This document shows positions 24,281 through 33,253 of a stretch of 64,000 nucleotides of DNA, in pieces. Position numbers and translations under genes: made by a program. Position 1 is the first letter of the stretch. Each line of letters starts with the position of its first letter. Origin of the DNA: Methyloradius palustris (GTDB taxonomy: Bacteria; Pseudomonadota; Gammaproteobacteria; Burkholderiales; Methylophilaceae). The DNA is taken from assembly GCF_019703875.1 (NCBI RefSeq), contig NZ_AP024110.1, positions 1,798,001 through 1,862,000 on the forward strand, read 5' to 3'. The notes beneath the pieces were generated by a model. That model did not search any database. It saw only the letters and a list, made by a program, of their open reading frames with translations, and was not told the origin of the DNA.

Positions 24281-26956
24281 TTAGAACTCCTCCCAATCAT
24301 CATTATTAGTGCCCGTGGTTGGGATCACTTTAGCAGCACTTGGTGGGATCGCTCTCGCTGAACTGTTCATGCCTGGTGCTGCAATCGCAGGCGCTGCACT
24401 CATGGCTTGTGGTCTGTAGCTGGAGGGAATAGCGGATGAGTGTTTGTTGCTGTTAGGTCTCACACTGCCTTCAATCACAAATACACTGACAGCTTGCATC
24501 ATGTCATTGGCTTGTTCCATGAGCGATTCAGCTGCAGCTGCGGCTTGTTCTACCAGTGCAGTGTTCTGTTGCGTCATGTCATCCATCTTGATCACGGCGT
24601 CATTGACCTGGGCAATACCTGCACTTTGTTCCTGACTGGCTGCTGCGATCTCACCAATGATGTCGGAGACGCGTTTGACGGAGTTGACGACTTCTTCCAT
24701 GGTCTTGCCTGCGTTCTCAACTAGGGCAGTGCCTTCAGTAGTTTTGCTGACGGAGTCGTTGATAAGCTCTTTGATCTCTTTGGCAGCACCGGCTGAGCGT
24801 TGGGCGAGGTTACGCACTTCTGCAGCAACCACGGCAAAGCCTCTACCCTGTTCGCCTGCTCTTGCAGCTTCTACCGCGGCATTGAGGGCGAGGATGTTGG
24901 TCTGGAAGGCAATACCGTCAATAACGGAGATGATGTCTTCGATCTTGCGCGCACTCTGATTGATGGAGCTCATGGTGGTGACGACTTCAGCGACCACTTG
25001 ACCACCCTTAACTGCAACGTTAGAGGCAGCTGAGGCGAGCTGGTTGGCTTGCTTGGCGTTGTCAGCATTTTGTTTAACGGTGCTGGCAAGCTCTTCCATG
25101 CTGGCGGCTGTCTTTTCTAGTGAAGAGGCTTGGTCTTCTGTTCTGCGGCTGAGGTCTGAGTTGCCTTGGGCGATCTCTTTGGTGGCGGTGCTGATAGCTT
25201 CGGCGGCACCCTTAACGGTGACGATTGGGCTGACGATCATCTCCAGGGTTTCATTCACGCCTTCTACGATCTTACGGAAGTCACCTAGGTGCTTGGTAAC
25301 ATCAGCACGGGTCTGGATGCGTCCTTCACCTGCAGCGGCTACAAGCATCTTGGTGTCATCAACCAAGGCATTGATGGCTTGGATACAGGTGTTGAGGTTG
25401 TCTTTAAGGCTGTTGAAGTCGCCGTTGTAGTGTTCGGTGATCTTGTTAGGGATAACACCTTTGGAGATTTGGTCTACATAGCTGGCAGCGACGGTGAGTG
25501 GGCCTATGACGGCGTCTAGCGTGTGGTTAACACCATCAACGATCTTGCGGAAATCACCATGATGCTTGCCGGCATCAGCACGGGTTTGTAATTGACCAGC
25601 GACGGCAGCTTCGGCCAGCAGGCTGACGTCAGCAATAAGGCTCTTGAGGTTGGCGCGGACTTGTTCGATGGTGTCGTTGATGGCGGCTTTTTTACCAGGC
25701 AGACGATCCAGTGGGGCATCGAAGTTACCTTGGCCAAAGGCGGTGACAACGGCCATGGATTTGGTTTGCACATCAATGTAGTCAGAGACCATGCTATTCA
25801 CGCCAGTGGCCATGGTGGCGTAGTCACCGTGGTATTTGCTGACGTCGATCATGACGTCAATCTCGCCTACGGCATGGTTGGAGGACATTTGTTGCATGTC
25901 GGCAATAAAGCTCTTGATGTTAGTGCGGACCTTCTCAATGGTGTCGTTGATAAAGGCTTTCTTACCAGCGAATTTCTCTAACGGGGCATCAAAGTTTCCT
26001 TCGCCAAAGGAGGCAACAACGTCCATGGCTTTGCGGTTCATGCTGACGTGGCCAGCGACCATGGTGTTGATAGCTTGGGCAACTTCCCTGAATACGCCTT
26101 CGAAGTATTCGGCTTTGAGGGTTTCATCAATGTCGCCTTTGTCATGTGCGGCACTGACATATTGGAGTGAGTCAATCAGGCCTTTGAGGGTCTTTTGCAG
26201 GCGGCGGATAGAGTAGGCAACACTGGTCTTGTCAGTGTCAGGTACTTTGATCTCGGCTGATAAATCCCCTGCCGCAAAGCTGCGCGCTAGTGACGCTAAT
26301 TTGGTGGGCTCGTCTCCTAGGTCTTTCAGCAAATTGCGAACAATATAAAGGCCAAGACCTAAAACTGCTGCGAGTGCAGCAAGCCCAATCAAAAAGGCTG
26401 TCGTGGTTGCAGCAGACTTAATCCGCTCAGCTTCTTTAGCACCTGTGGCAGCGAGGCCAGAGTTATATAGCCTATGGTTATTTAATGCAGCTTGGACGCC
26501 ACGGATTGTTTCTATATTTGCCAGCAAAATATCTCTTGCTTCATTTTTCTTATTGGCAAGCGAGTCAGTGAGCACATTACCCGCCATTTCATCAAATTTG
26601 GCGAGCGCTTCTCTATCCTTTTTCAGCAGTTCACCATCTTGCTGATCGGCAATTAACGTATCTTCGTACTCTTTCAGCGAGTCGGTTAATTCTTTATGTT
26701 TCGCTGCAACTTTGACTTCTATCTCTGACATTTTTGCATTGTCAGTATTGGTCATATGCTGCCAAACCAGACTATTTACCTCTTCAAACTGCGCCAAGGC
26801 TTTATCTAGCAGAAATACGCTGGGAAATGAGTTTGTGTTGGGATAGTTGGCAATCTGATAAACGCGGTTAATTTGATATAACCCCGTGCCTACAAGTGCT
26901 GAAATACCTAAAGCTACAACAAACATCAGCAAATACATACGCTTAGCAACCGTCAT
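24281..26956 (-). CDS. Methyl-accepting chemotaxis protein 1 with HAMP array
   Basis: Chemoreceptor of 891 residues. TM1 spans about 7-28, a four-helix-type periplasmic sensor about 29-185 and TM2 about 186-206. Then comes a HAMP domain (LGDEPTKLASLARSFAAGDL) and a series of HAMP-like repeats, for example KAMDVVASFGEGNFDAPLEKF and KSMAVVTAFGQGNFDAPLDRL. The signalling hairpin (NILALNAAVEAARAGEQGRG) follows, then an Ala/Pro linker and the C-terminal DWEEF pentapeptide for CheR/CheB tethering. The 2,033 bp from the HAMP to the penultimate codon are indistinguishable from mcp2. Only the first 213 residues are unique. The ligand is unknown. Confidence 0.93.
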   Translation of the reverse strand: MTVAKRMYLLMFVVALGISALVGTGLYQINRVYQIANYPNTNSFPSVFLLDKALAQFEEVNSLVWQHMTNTDNAKMSEIEVKVAAKHKELTDSLKEYEDTLIADQQDGELLKKDREALAKFDEMAGNVLTDSLANKKNEARDILLANIETIRGVQAALNNHRLYNSGLAATGAKEAERIKSAATTTAFLIGLAALAAVLGLGLYIVRNLLKDLGDEPTKLASLARSFAAGDLSAEIKVPDTDKTSVAYSIRRLQKTLKGLIDSLQYVSAAHDKGDIDETLKAEYFEGVFREVAQAINTMVAGHVSMNRKAMDVVASFGEGNFDAPLEKFAGKKAFINDTIEKVRTNIKSFIADMQQMSSNHAVGEIDVMIDVSKYHGDYATMATGVNSMVSDYIDVQTKSMAVVTAFGQGNFDAPLDRLPGKKAAINDTIEQVRANLKSLIADVSLLAEAAVAGQLQTRADAGKHHGDFRKIVDGVNHTLDAVIGPLTVAASYVDQISKGVIPNKITEHYNGDFNSLKDNLNTCIQAINALVDDTKMLVAAAGEGRIQTRADVTKHLGDFRKIVEGVNETLEMIVSPIVTVKGAAEAISTATKEIAQGNSDLSRRTEDQASSLEKTAASMEELASTVKQNADNAKQANQLASAASNVAVKGGQVVAEVVTTMSSINQSARKIEDIISVIDGIAFQTNILALNAAVEAARAGEQGRGFAVVAAEVRNLAQRSAGAAKEIKELINDSVSKTTEGTALVENAGKTMEEVVNSVKRVSDIIGEIAAASQEQSAGIAQVNDAVIKMDDMTQQNTALVEQAAAAAESLMEQANDMMQAVSVFVIEGSVRPNSNKHSSAIPSSYRPQAMSAAPAIAAPGMNSSARAIPPSAAKVIPTTGTNNDDWEEF
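24285..26317. repeat. Direct repeat copy A (receptor signalling module)
   Basis: Every base I compared matches 27535-29567 at an offset of 3,250 bp. The ends are sharp: one at the last codon/stop (GAG TTC TAA here, GAG TTT TAG in the other copy), the other at the GGA GAC GAG codons of the first HAMP. Synonymous sites are also unchanged, indicating recent duplication or gene conversion. Confidence 0.95.
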
Positions 26957-26971
26957 GCTCTTCTCCGTTAC

Positions 26972-27005
26972 AAACTATCAATGATTAAAAAGATAATGAT
27001 AGTTT
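26972..27005 (-). promoter_or_regulatory. Hairpin in the mcp1 leader
   Basis: Nine-bp arms AAACTATCA/TGATAGTTT (26972-26980/26997-27005) around a 16-nt loop lie just upstream of the GGAGAAG ribosome site of mcp1. The hairpin could be an operator or mRNA structure. mcp2 has no equivalent. Confidence 0.4.
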
Positions 27006-27025
27006 AATTATTATTTTTAGTAATA

Positions 27026-27048
27026 AAATCAGGAGGAGAGCCTGATTT
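27026..27048 (-). terminator. Terminator of the small exported protein gene
   Basis: The stem aaatcagg/cctgattt (27026-27033/27041-27048) with a 7-nt loop lies about 70 bp downstream of the stop at 27117. On the minus strand it is followed by TATTACT, so the T tract is modest. Confidence 0.45.
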
Positions 27049-27116
27049 AACTCTTATATCGAGTTATACATGGCGCTCCGCCTAATCTTCTTCACTATGC
27101 TTTGATTCCAGTTCAA

Positions 27117-27344
27117 TTACTTCTTCACATCATTTGCTGCAGTTTTTGTACCCGCTACTTCTACCTTTTTAGCTTCAGCTACTGCATCGCCCTTCATGTG
27201 TGCAGATGTTTCTGTCGAAGCTGCAGCATCGTCATAACATACGCGACCCATCATTGATACTTTGCAAACTTCTGCTGCAGAAATATTCGCAGCGTATACA
27301 GAAACTAGTGCGGTTAATACTAAAGTAGATAAGTTAAATTTCAT
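27117..27344 (-). CDS. Small exported protein of unknown function
   Basis: A 75-residue precursor with a clear signal peptide (MKFNLSTLVLTALVSVYAA, cleavage near ISAAE). The mature part of about 50 residues has one cysteine pair (C27, C36 in CKVSMMGRVC), followed by an Ala/Lys/Glu-rich low-complexity tail. A GGAG ribosome site precedes the ATG. It lies between the two near-identical receptors, exactly in the segment that recombination between them would remove. I do not recognise a family. Confidence 0.65.
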   Translation of the reverse strand: MKFNLSTLVLTALVSVYAANISAAEVCKVSMMGRVCYDDAAASTETSAHMKGDAVAEAKKVEVAGTKTAANDVKK

Positions 27345-27530
27345 GATTCAGCTCCATAAATTAATGTAGGGTTAAGGATTAACTAGCAATGCTTTTGTAA
27401 GACTCAAGCGCTCTTCTAGCCATCCCTAGCAACTACGTTTAATTTAGGGCAATCTTTAATTATCTTTCAATTAGTTAACACCTTTTACAATTGGCTAACA
27501 GTAAGGCACATATCATTTACAACTTAGCCT

Positions 27531-30227
27531 CTAAAACTCCTCCCAATCATCATTATTAGTGCCCGTGGTTGGGATCACTTTAGCAGCACTTGGTGGGATC
27601 GCTCTCGCTGAACTGTTCATGCCTGGTGCTGCAATCGCAGGCGCTGCACTCATGGCTTGTGGTCTGTAGCTGGAGGGAATAGCGGATGAGTGTTTGTTGC
27701 TGTTAGGTCTCACACTGCCTTCAATCACAAATACACTGACAGCTTGCATCATGTCATTGGCTTGTTCCATGAGCGATTCAGCTGCAGCTGCGGCTTGTTC
27801 TACCAGTGCAGTGTTCTGTTGCGTCATGTCATCCATCTTGATCACGGCGTCATTGACCTGGGCAATACCTGCACTTTGTTCCTGACTGGCTGCTGCGATC
27901 TCACCAATGATGTCGGAGACGCGTTTGACGGAGTTGACGACTTCTTCCATGGTCTTGCCTGCGTTCTCAACTAGGGCAGTGCCTTCAGTAGTTTTGCTGA
28001 CGGAGTCGTTGATAAGCTCTTTGATCTCTTTGGCAGCACCGGCTGAGCGTTGGGCGAGGTTACGCACTTCTGCAGCAACCACGGCAAAGCCTCTACCCTG
28101 TTCGCCTGCTCTTGCAGCTTCTACCGCGGCATTGAGGGCGAGGATGTTGGTCTGGAAGGCAATACCGTCAATAACGGAGATGATGTCTTCGATCTTGCGC
28201 GCACTCTGATTGATGGAGCTCATGGTGGTGACGACTTCAGCGACCACTTGACCACCCTTAACTGCAACGTTAGAGGCAGCTGAGGCGAGCTGGTTGGCTT
28301 GCTTGGCGTTGTCAGCATTTTGTTTAACGGTGCTGGCAAGCTCTTCCATGCTGGCGGCTGTCTTTTCTAGTGAAGAGGCTTGGTCTTCTGTTCTGCGGCT
28401 GAGGTCTGAGTTGCCTTGGGCGATCTCTTTGGTGGCGGTGCTGATAGCTTCGGCGGCACCCTTAACGGTGACGATTGGGCTGACGATCATCTCCAGGGTT
28501 TCATTCACGCCTTCTACGATCTTACGGAAGTCACCTAGGTGCTTGGTAACATCAGCACGGGTCTGGATGCGTCCTTCACCTGCAGCGGCTACAAGCATCT
28601 TGGTGTCATCAACCAAGGCATTGATGGCTTGGATACAGGTGTTGAGGTTGTCTTTAAGGCTGTTGAAGTCGCCGTTGTAGTGTTCGGTGATCTTGTTAGG
28701 GATAACACCTTTGGAGATTTGGTCTACATAGCTGGCAGCGACGGTGAGTGGGCCTATGACGGCGTCTAGCGTGTGGTTAACACCATCAACGATCTTGCGG
28801 AAATCACCATGATGCTTGCCGGCATCAGCACGGGTTTGTAATTGACCAGCGACGGCAGCTTCGGCCAGCAGGCTGACGTCAGCAATAAGGCTCTTGAGGT
28901 TGGCGCGGACTTGTTCGATGGTGTCGTTGATGGCGGCTTTTTTACCAGGCAGACGATCCAGTGGGGCATCGAAGTTACCTTGGCCAAAGGCGGTGACAAC
29001 GGCCATGGATTTGGTTTGCACATCAATGTAGTCAGAGACCATGCTATTCACGCCAGTGGCCATGGTGGCGTAGTCACCGTGGTATTTGCTGACGTCGATC
29101 ATGACGTCAATCTCGCCTACGGCATGGTTGGAGGACATTTGTTGCATGTCGGCAATAAAGCTCTTGATGTTAGTGCGGACCTTCTCAATGGTGTCGTTGA
29201 TAAAGGCTTTCTTACCAGCGAATTTCTCTAACGGGGCATCAAAGTTTCCTTCGCCAAAGGAGGCAACAACGTCCATGGCTTTGCGGTTCATGCTGACGTG
29301 GCCAGCGACCATGGTGTTGATAGCTTGGGCAACTTCCCTGAATACGCCTTCGAAGTATTCGGCTTTGAGGGTTTCATCAATGTCGCCTTTGTCATGTGCG
29401 GCACTGACATATTGGAGTGAGTCAATCAGGCCTTTGAGGGTCTTTTGCAGGCGGCGGATAGAGTAGGCAACACTGGTCTTGTCAGTGTCAGGTACTTTGA
29501 TCTCGGCTGATAAATCCCCTGCCGCAAAGCTGCGCGCTAGTGACGCTAATTTGGTGGGCTCGTCTCCCAATTCGCGCAAAATACTTTTAAGTACGATAAA
29601 ACCAGCGACGGCTAATATAATTAAAGCAGCAATCACAATAACAATAGACAGATTCAGTGCTGAATTTTTAGCTACTGCCGCTGCTTTAATTGCCTCGCTA
29701 GAATTATCATTGTTATATTTTATGTGCGCTTCGATCGTCTTGTTAATTTCCAGCGCCTGCTTCTCGCTGACATCCAGCGCCTGTTTCGCAGCGTCTATAC
29801 CTTCTGGATTTGAAAGCGACTGTTTAGAGAGGCTCAACACCTTATCTACAGTTGCAAAATAATCCTTAAGTGCTGCACTATCAGCATCAAATAAACGCTT
29901 ATCTTCCTCATCGGCAATTAAACCACCTCCATAGGTATCTAACGCCTGATAGAGGTCGGCTTTTAGTTTAGTGATGCGGACTTCGTTAAATTGCTTTTTA
30001 TCTAGCTCATTGCTTGCAACATGTTTTATAAGGTTAATACGAATACGTAAGAAATTACCATTCACTACGTCAAGCTTGGTAACACTTGGAATAAAATTAT
30101 TGGCAAGGTCTTCACTTTTACTATAAACAGTTTTTATTTCGTGATAAGACAATACGGTCAAAGCAATTAAGCCTAGCGCAGCAATTAATATCAGTAATTT
30201 AATTCTACCTGCGACTGTTAATTTCAT
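27531..30227 (-). CDS. Methyl-accepting chemotaxis protein 2 with HAMP array
   Basis: An 898-residue receptor with the same architecture as mcp1 but a different sensor. TM1 lies near 7-27, a periplasmic helical bundle (PSVTKLDVVNGNFLRIRINLIKH) follows, and TM2 is LSIVIVIAALIILAVAGFIVL. Then come HAMP, the HAMP-like array, the signalling hairpin and the DWEEF tail, all identical to mcp1. An upstream in-frame ATG at 30263 was rejected because the ATG at 30227 has AGGAGAG at the right distance. It is the last gene of the cheA-cheW run, 74 bp after cheW. The ligand is unknown. Confidence 0.93.
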   Translation of the reverse strand: MKLTVAGRIKLLILIAALGLIALTVLSYHEIKTVYSKSEDLANNFIPSVTKLDVVNGNFLRIRINLIKHVASNELDKKQFNEVRITKLKADLYQALDTYGGGLIADEEDKRLFDADSAALKDYFATVDKVLSLSKQSLSNPEGIDAAKQALDVSEKQALEINKTIEAHIKYNNDNSSEAIKAAAVAKNSALNLSIVIVIAALIILAVAGFIVLKSILRELGDEPTKLASLARSFAAGDLSAEIKVPDTDKTSVAYSIRRLQKTLKGLIDSLQYVSAAHDKGDIDETLKAEYFEGVFREVAQAINTMVAGHVSMNRKAMDVVASFGEGNFDAPLEKFAGKKAFINDTIEKVRTNIKSFIADMQQMSSNHAVGEIDVMIDVSKYHGDYATMATGVNSMVSDYIDVQTKSMAVVTAFGQGNFDAPLDRLPGKKAAINDTIEQVRANLKSLIADVSLLAEAAVAGQLQTRADAGKHHGDFRKIVDGVNHTLDAVIGPLTVAASYVDQISKGVIPNKITEHYNGDFNSLKDNLNTCIQAINALVDDTKMLVAAAGEGRIQTRADVTKHLGDFRKIVEGVNETLEMIVSPIVTVKGAAEAISTATKEIAQGNSDLSRRTEDQASSLEKTAASMEELASTVKQNADNAKQANQLASAASNVAVKGGQVVAEVVTTMSSINQSARKIEDIISVIDGIAFQTNILALNAAVEAARAGEQGRGFAVVAAEVRNLAQRSAGAAKEIKELINDSVSKTTEGTALVENAGKTMEEVVNSVKRVSDIIGEIAAASQEQSAGIAQVNDAVIKMDDMTQQNTALVEQAAAAAESLMEQANDMMQAVSVFVIEGSVRPNSNKHSSAIPSSYRPQAMSAAPAIAAPGMNSSARAIPPSAAKVIPTTGTNNDDWEEF
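27535..29567. repeat. Direct repeat copy B (receptor signalling module)
   Basis: Second copy of the 2,033-bp repeat, matching 24285-26317. The sequence outside both ends is unrelated between the two genes. Confidence 0.95.
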
Positions 30228-30301
30228 TTTTACTCTCCTGAAACCAATACTTTTAACATTCAAGTATTTCTATTTATATGTGCATGCCTGTTGAGATTCA
30301 T

Positions 30302-30802
30302 TTAATGGGTAGCGGCCTGATCCATTAGCTCCATCTCTTCGCTGGTCATCAGCCGTTCGATATCCACAAGAATGAACATTTTTTCTTCAATGGAAGCCAA
30401 GCCCGTGATGAAACTGGTATTGATCTTTGAAACGATATCTGGCACTTCACGTATCTGGCTAGCCTGTAAATTCATGACATCTGATACGCCATCAACCACC
30501 ATACCAACGACACGGCCGCTTAAGTTCAGAATAATCACCACAGTAAACTCATCGTAATCTACTTTACTCAAATGGAACTTAATACGCAGGTCAACAATAG
30601 GCACAATGCGGCCGCGCAGGTTAATCACACCTTTGATAAATGGGGGGGTGTTCGCAATTTTGGTCACAGTGTCATAACCGCGAATCTCTTGTACTTTTAA
30701 TATCTCCAAGCCGTAAGATTCATCACCTAACACAAAAGTCAGGAATTCCTTTGATGGCCCAGTAGCGGCTGCATCTTGCTCAATAGTGGATGTTGTATTC
30801 AT
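30302..30802 (-). CDS. cheW: Chemotaxis coupling protein CheW
   Basis: Adaptor joining receptors to CheA at the membrane-associated array. The fold motifs FVLGDESYGLEILKVQEIRGY, VINLRGRIVPIVDLR and VVDGVSDVMNL are present. Its 166 residues are standard. The start overlaps the cheA stop by 4 bp (ATGA), so the two are translationally coupled, and mcp2 follows closely. Stoichiometric co-expression of CheA, CheW and a receptor is therefore likely. Confidence 0.97.
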   Translation of the reverse strand: MNTTSTIEQDAAATGPSKEFLTFVLGDESYGLEILKVQEIRGYDTVTKIANTPPFIKGVINLRGRIVPIVDLRIKFHLSKVDYDEFTVVIILNLSGRVVGMVVDGVSDVMNLQASQIREVPDIVSKINTSFITGLASIEEKMFILVDIERLMTSEEMELMDQAATH

Positions 30803-33171
30803 TGGTAAACCCCCTCTAAATTATTGTATTGCCCCATTTTTATAATGGATGGCACATCTAAAATCAGCGCTACAGAACCATCGCCCATAATAGTGGCACC
30901 TGATACGCCAGGCACTCTGCGGTAATTACTTTCCAGACTTTTGATGACTACTTGCTGCTGACCAACTAATCCATCGATAAACAATGCGGCTTTTTTACCT
31001 TCAGATTCAATAATCACTAATACGCCCAAGGTAGGATTAGTAACGGTCGTTGGCTGATTAAATAAAGTGTGTAGCGGAATAATTGGTAAATATTCTCCAC
31101 GCATGTGCACCATCAAGCCAGCACCTGTGACGGTCTTGATGTCTTCGGCTTTTGGTTGAATGGTCTCGATGATTGAATTCAATGGAATCACATACAGGCT
31201 GTCGCCCAGCGATACTGACATGCCGTCCAGAATAGCAAGTGTGAGCGGGAGTGAAATTGACATGGTCGTGCCAAAACCAGGTGCAGAGCGGATGTCGATC
31301 ACGCCGCCCATGGCACTCACGTTACGCTTGACGACATCCATGCCAACACCTCGGCCAGATACGTCAGTGACTACTTCTGCTGTTGAGAACCCAGGGGCAA
31401 AGATCAACTGCCATACGTCGGAATCAGGCATGGTATCTGTGACTGGCAGGCCAGACTGCTTGGCTTTACTAAGAATACGTTCGCGATTCAAGCCTGCGCC
31501 ATCATCTGATACTTCAATCACAATATTGCCACCACGATTCATGGCAGAGAGCGCTAAGCGGCCAGCTTCATTCTTACCAGTGCTCTGGCGCACGCTGGGA
31601 ATTTCAATACCATGGTCAACGCTGTTACGCACCAAATGGGTTAACGGGTCAATAATTCGCTCAATTAAACCTTTGTCTAACTCTGTTGTTGCGCCCTCGG
31701 TGACAAATTCAATTTTCTTGCCCAGCTTGGTGGCAAGATCGCGCACCATGCGGGGAAAGCGCGAAAATACATAGTCCATCGGCATCATGCGGATAGACAT
31801 TACGGCCTCTTGCAAGTCACGTGTATTGCGTGTGAGTTGACCAATGCTGTTGACCAAGTCTTCATTGGCGATCGGGTCAAGCTTGCTGACCCGCTGCTCA
31901 ATCATGGCTTGTGTAATGACCAATTCACCAACCAGGTTAATCAACTGATCAACTTTTTCTACACCCACGCGAATTGAGGTACTTTCTTGCGCATTGGCAG
32001 CTGGCGCTTTTGGTACTTCACGTTTAGCAGTTGGAGCTTTATCTGTGGCTGCTGATGCGCCGTCAGCGCTAGCAGCTGGTGCAGGGGCCGCTTCAACAGG
32101 TGGAGTAATCGGCACAAAAAAGCCAAAACCCTCATCCTCTTCAATTTTTTCTGGGGCTTTAGCTGCTGAGGCGGCGGCCATTTGTGCTTGGGATTGCTCT
32201 GTGACAGTCAAATCATCTGGATCTAAAATAAACGAGCTGATTGCAATAATATCTTCTACCGAACCTTCAGTAACTAGGTGCAACGTCGCTTTGCCTGCTG
32301 CATCTTGATTGAGGCTGGTTGTGCCGATTAAGCCTAATTCAGACTGTAAATTAGTTAAGTCTTTAGCGGATAATGCTGGCAAGCCAAGCACAAATAACTT
32401 GCTACCTGCAGGTATTTCAGCAGCGGAATCAGTTGATTGGACTTCTGAAGGTTTTGCAGTCGCGCTCTGTGACTGCTCAGTAATCACTAAATCGTCAGGG
32501 TCCAGAATAAAAGAACAGATAGCAACAATATCGTCTGCAGAGCTCTGGGTGACTAGCTTAATCGTGACTTTTCCAGCCGCATCTTTATGCAGGCTGGCTG
32601 TACCCAGTAAGCCTAACTCAGCTTCTAGGTTAGTTACATCTTTCTCGGGCATTGTAGGCAAGCCGATATGAAACAGCTTATTACCTTCAGGTACTTCAAT
32701 AGTGGGCGTAGCGACTGGAGTAGCTAAAACAACAGGTGCAGGCTCAACTGGCTTCACAACAGGTTTAGTGCCATCACCTTTTAGTGAAAGCGCCTGCAAA
32801 GTAGCGCGCACACTATTGACGGCATCTGCATCCACCGAATCCATATCGTTCGCGCGATGCGCATCGACTTGCATCTGCAGAATATCTTTTGCTGAAAGAA
32901 ATGCCTCTACATGCTCGGCAGTTAAAGCCATTTCATTTTTACGAATTTTATCGAGCAGGGATTCAAGAACATGGGTGATTTCGGTCATATCGGTCATGCC
33001 GAAAGTGGCGGCGCCACCTTTGATAGAGTGTGCAGCGCGAAAAATAGCATTGAGATCTTCAGACTCTGGATGATCAATATCAAGCGCCATTAACAGGCGC
33101 TCGGCTTCAGCCAGCAATTCATCGCACTCTTCAAAGAATACTTGATAAAACTGCGTCATATCTATGGTCAT
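30799..33171 (-). CDS. cheA: Chemotaxis histidine kinase CheA with duplicated insert
   Basis: Histidine kinase phosphorylating CheY and CheB. P1 HPt has H48 in AAHSIKGGAATFG. P3 dimerisation begins about residue 395 (IRVGVEKVDQLINLVGELV). The P4 ATPase has NSVDHGIE, DDGAGLN and GRGVGMDVVK. P5 is CheW-like at the C terminus. At 790 residues it is longer than enteric CheA (654). Between P1 and P3 are two copies of a module of about 73 residues (163-235 and 256-328), each starting KLF..GLP and ending FILDPDD. These occupy the P2 position, then a Pro/Ala linker follows. Whether they bind CheY/CheB like P2 is unknown. Confidence 0.96.
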   Translation of the reverse strand: MTIDMTQFYQVFFEECDELLAEAERLLMALDIDHPESEDLNAIFRAAHSIKGGAATFGMTDMTEITHVLESLLDKIRKNEMALTAEHVEAFLSAKDILQMQVDAHRANDMDSVDADAVNSVRATLQALSLKGDGTKPVVKPVEPAPVVLATPVATPTIEVPEGNKLFHIGLPTMPEKDVTNLEAELGLLGTASLHKDAAGKVTIKLVTQSSADDIVAICSFILDPDDLVITEQSQSATAKPSEVQSTDSAAEIPAGSKLFVLGLPALSAKDLTNLQSELGLIGTTSLNQDAAGKATLHLVTEGSVEDIIAISSFILDPDDLTVTEQSQAQMAAASAAKAPEKIEEDEGFGFFVPITPPVEAAPAPAASADGASAATDKAPTAKREVPKAPAANAQESTSIRVGVEKVDQLINLVGELVITQAMIEQRVSKLDPIANEDLVNSIGQLTRNTRDLQEAVMSIRMMPMDYVFSRFPRMVRDLATKLGKKIEFVTEGATTELDKGLIERIIDPLTHLVRNSVDHGIEIPSVRQSTGKNEAGRLALSAMNRGGNIVIEVSDDGAGLNRERILSKAKQSGLPVTDTMPDSDVWQLIFAPGFSTAEVVTDVSGRGVGMDVVKRNVSAMGGVIDIRSAPGFGTTMSISLPLTLAILDGMSVSLGDSLYVIPLNSIIETIQPKAEDIKTVTGAGLMVHMRGEYLPIIPLHTLFNQPTTVTNPTLGVLVIIESEGKKAALFIDGLVGQQQVVIKSLESNYRRVPGVSGATIMGDGSVALILDVPSIIKMGQYNNLEGVYQ
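32188..32406 (-). repeat. CheA internal module, copy 2
   Basis: Residues 256-328 of CheA: SKLFVLGLPALSAKDLTNL through ISSFILDPDDLTVTEQSQ, closely matching copy 1 with a 93-residue period. The copies differ at many positions, so the duplication is old. Confidence 0.85.
32467..32685 (-). repeat. CheA internal module, copy 1
   Basis: Residues 163-235 of CheA: NKLFHIGLPTMPEKDVTNL through ICSFILDPDDLVITEQSQ. The alternating hydrophobic pattern suggests a small alpha/beta fold. It may be related to the modules seen between P1 and P3 in some long betaproteobacterial CheA proteins. Confidence 0.85.
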
Positions 33172-33253
33172 GACATCTCTCCAATACTACCGTACAGCTC
33201 AATATTTATAATTGTGTAATGCTTTTGGGTAAATTCAGTACAAGCTTTGTTGT

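Noticed and set aside
24440..29862. Many antisense open frames of 60-130 codons inside the two receptor genes
   Set aside because: They occur as identical sets in both copies and mirror the codon pattern of the sense genes; no ribosome sites or family resemblance.
31160..31774. 204-codon plus-strand frame opposite cheA
   Set aside because: It lies entirely within the conserved CheA kinase domain on the opposite strand and reads as low-quality Ser/Arg/Pro-rich sequence.
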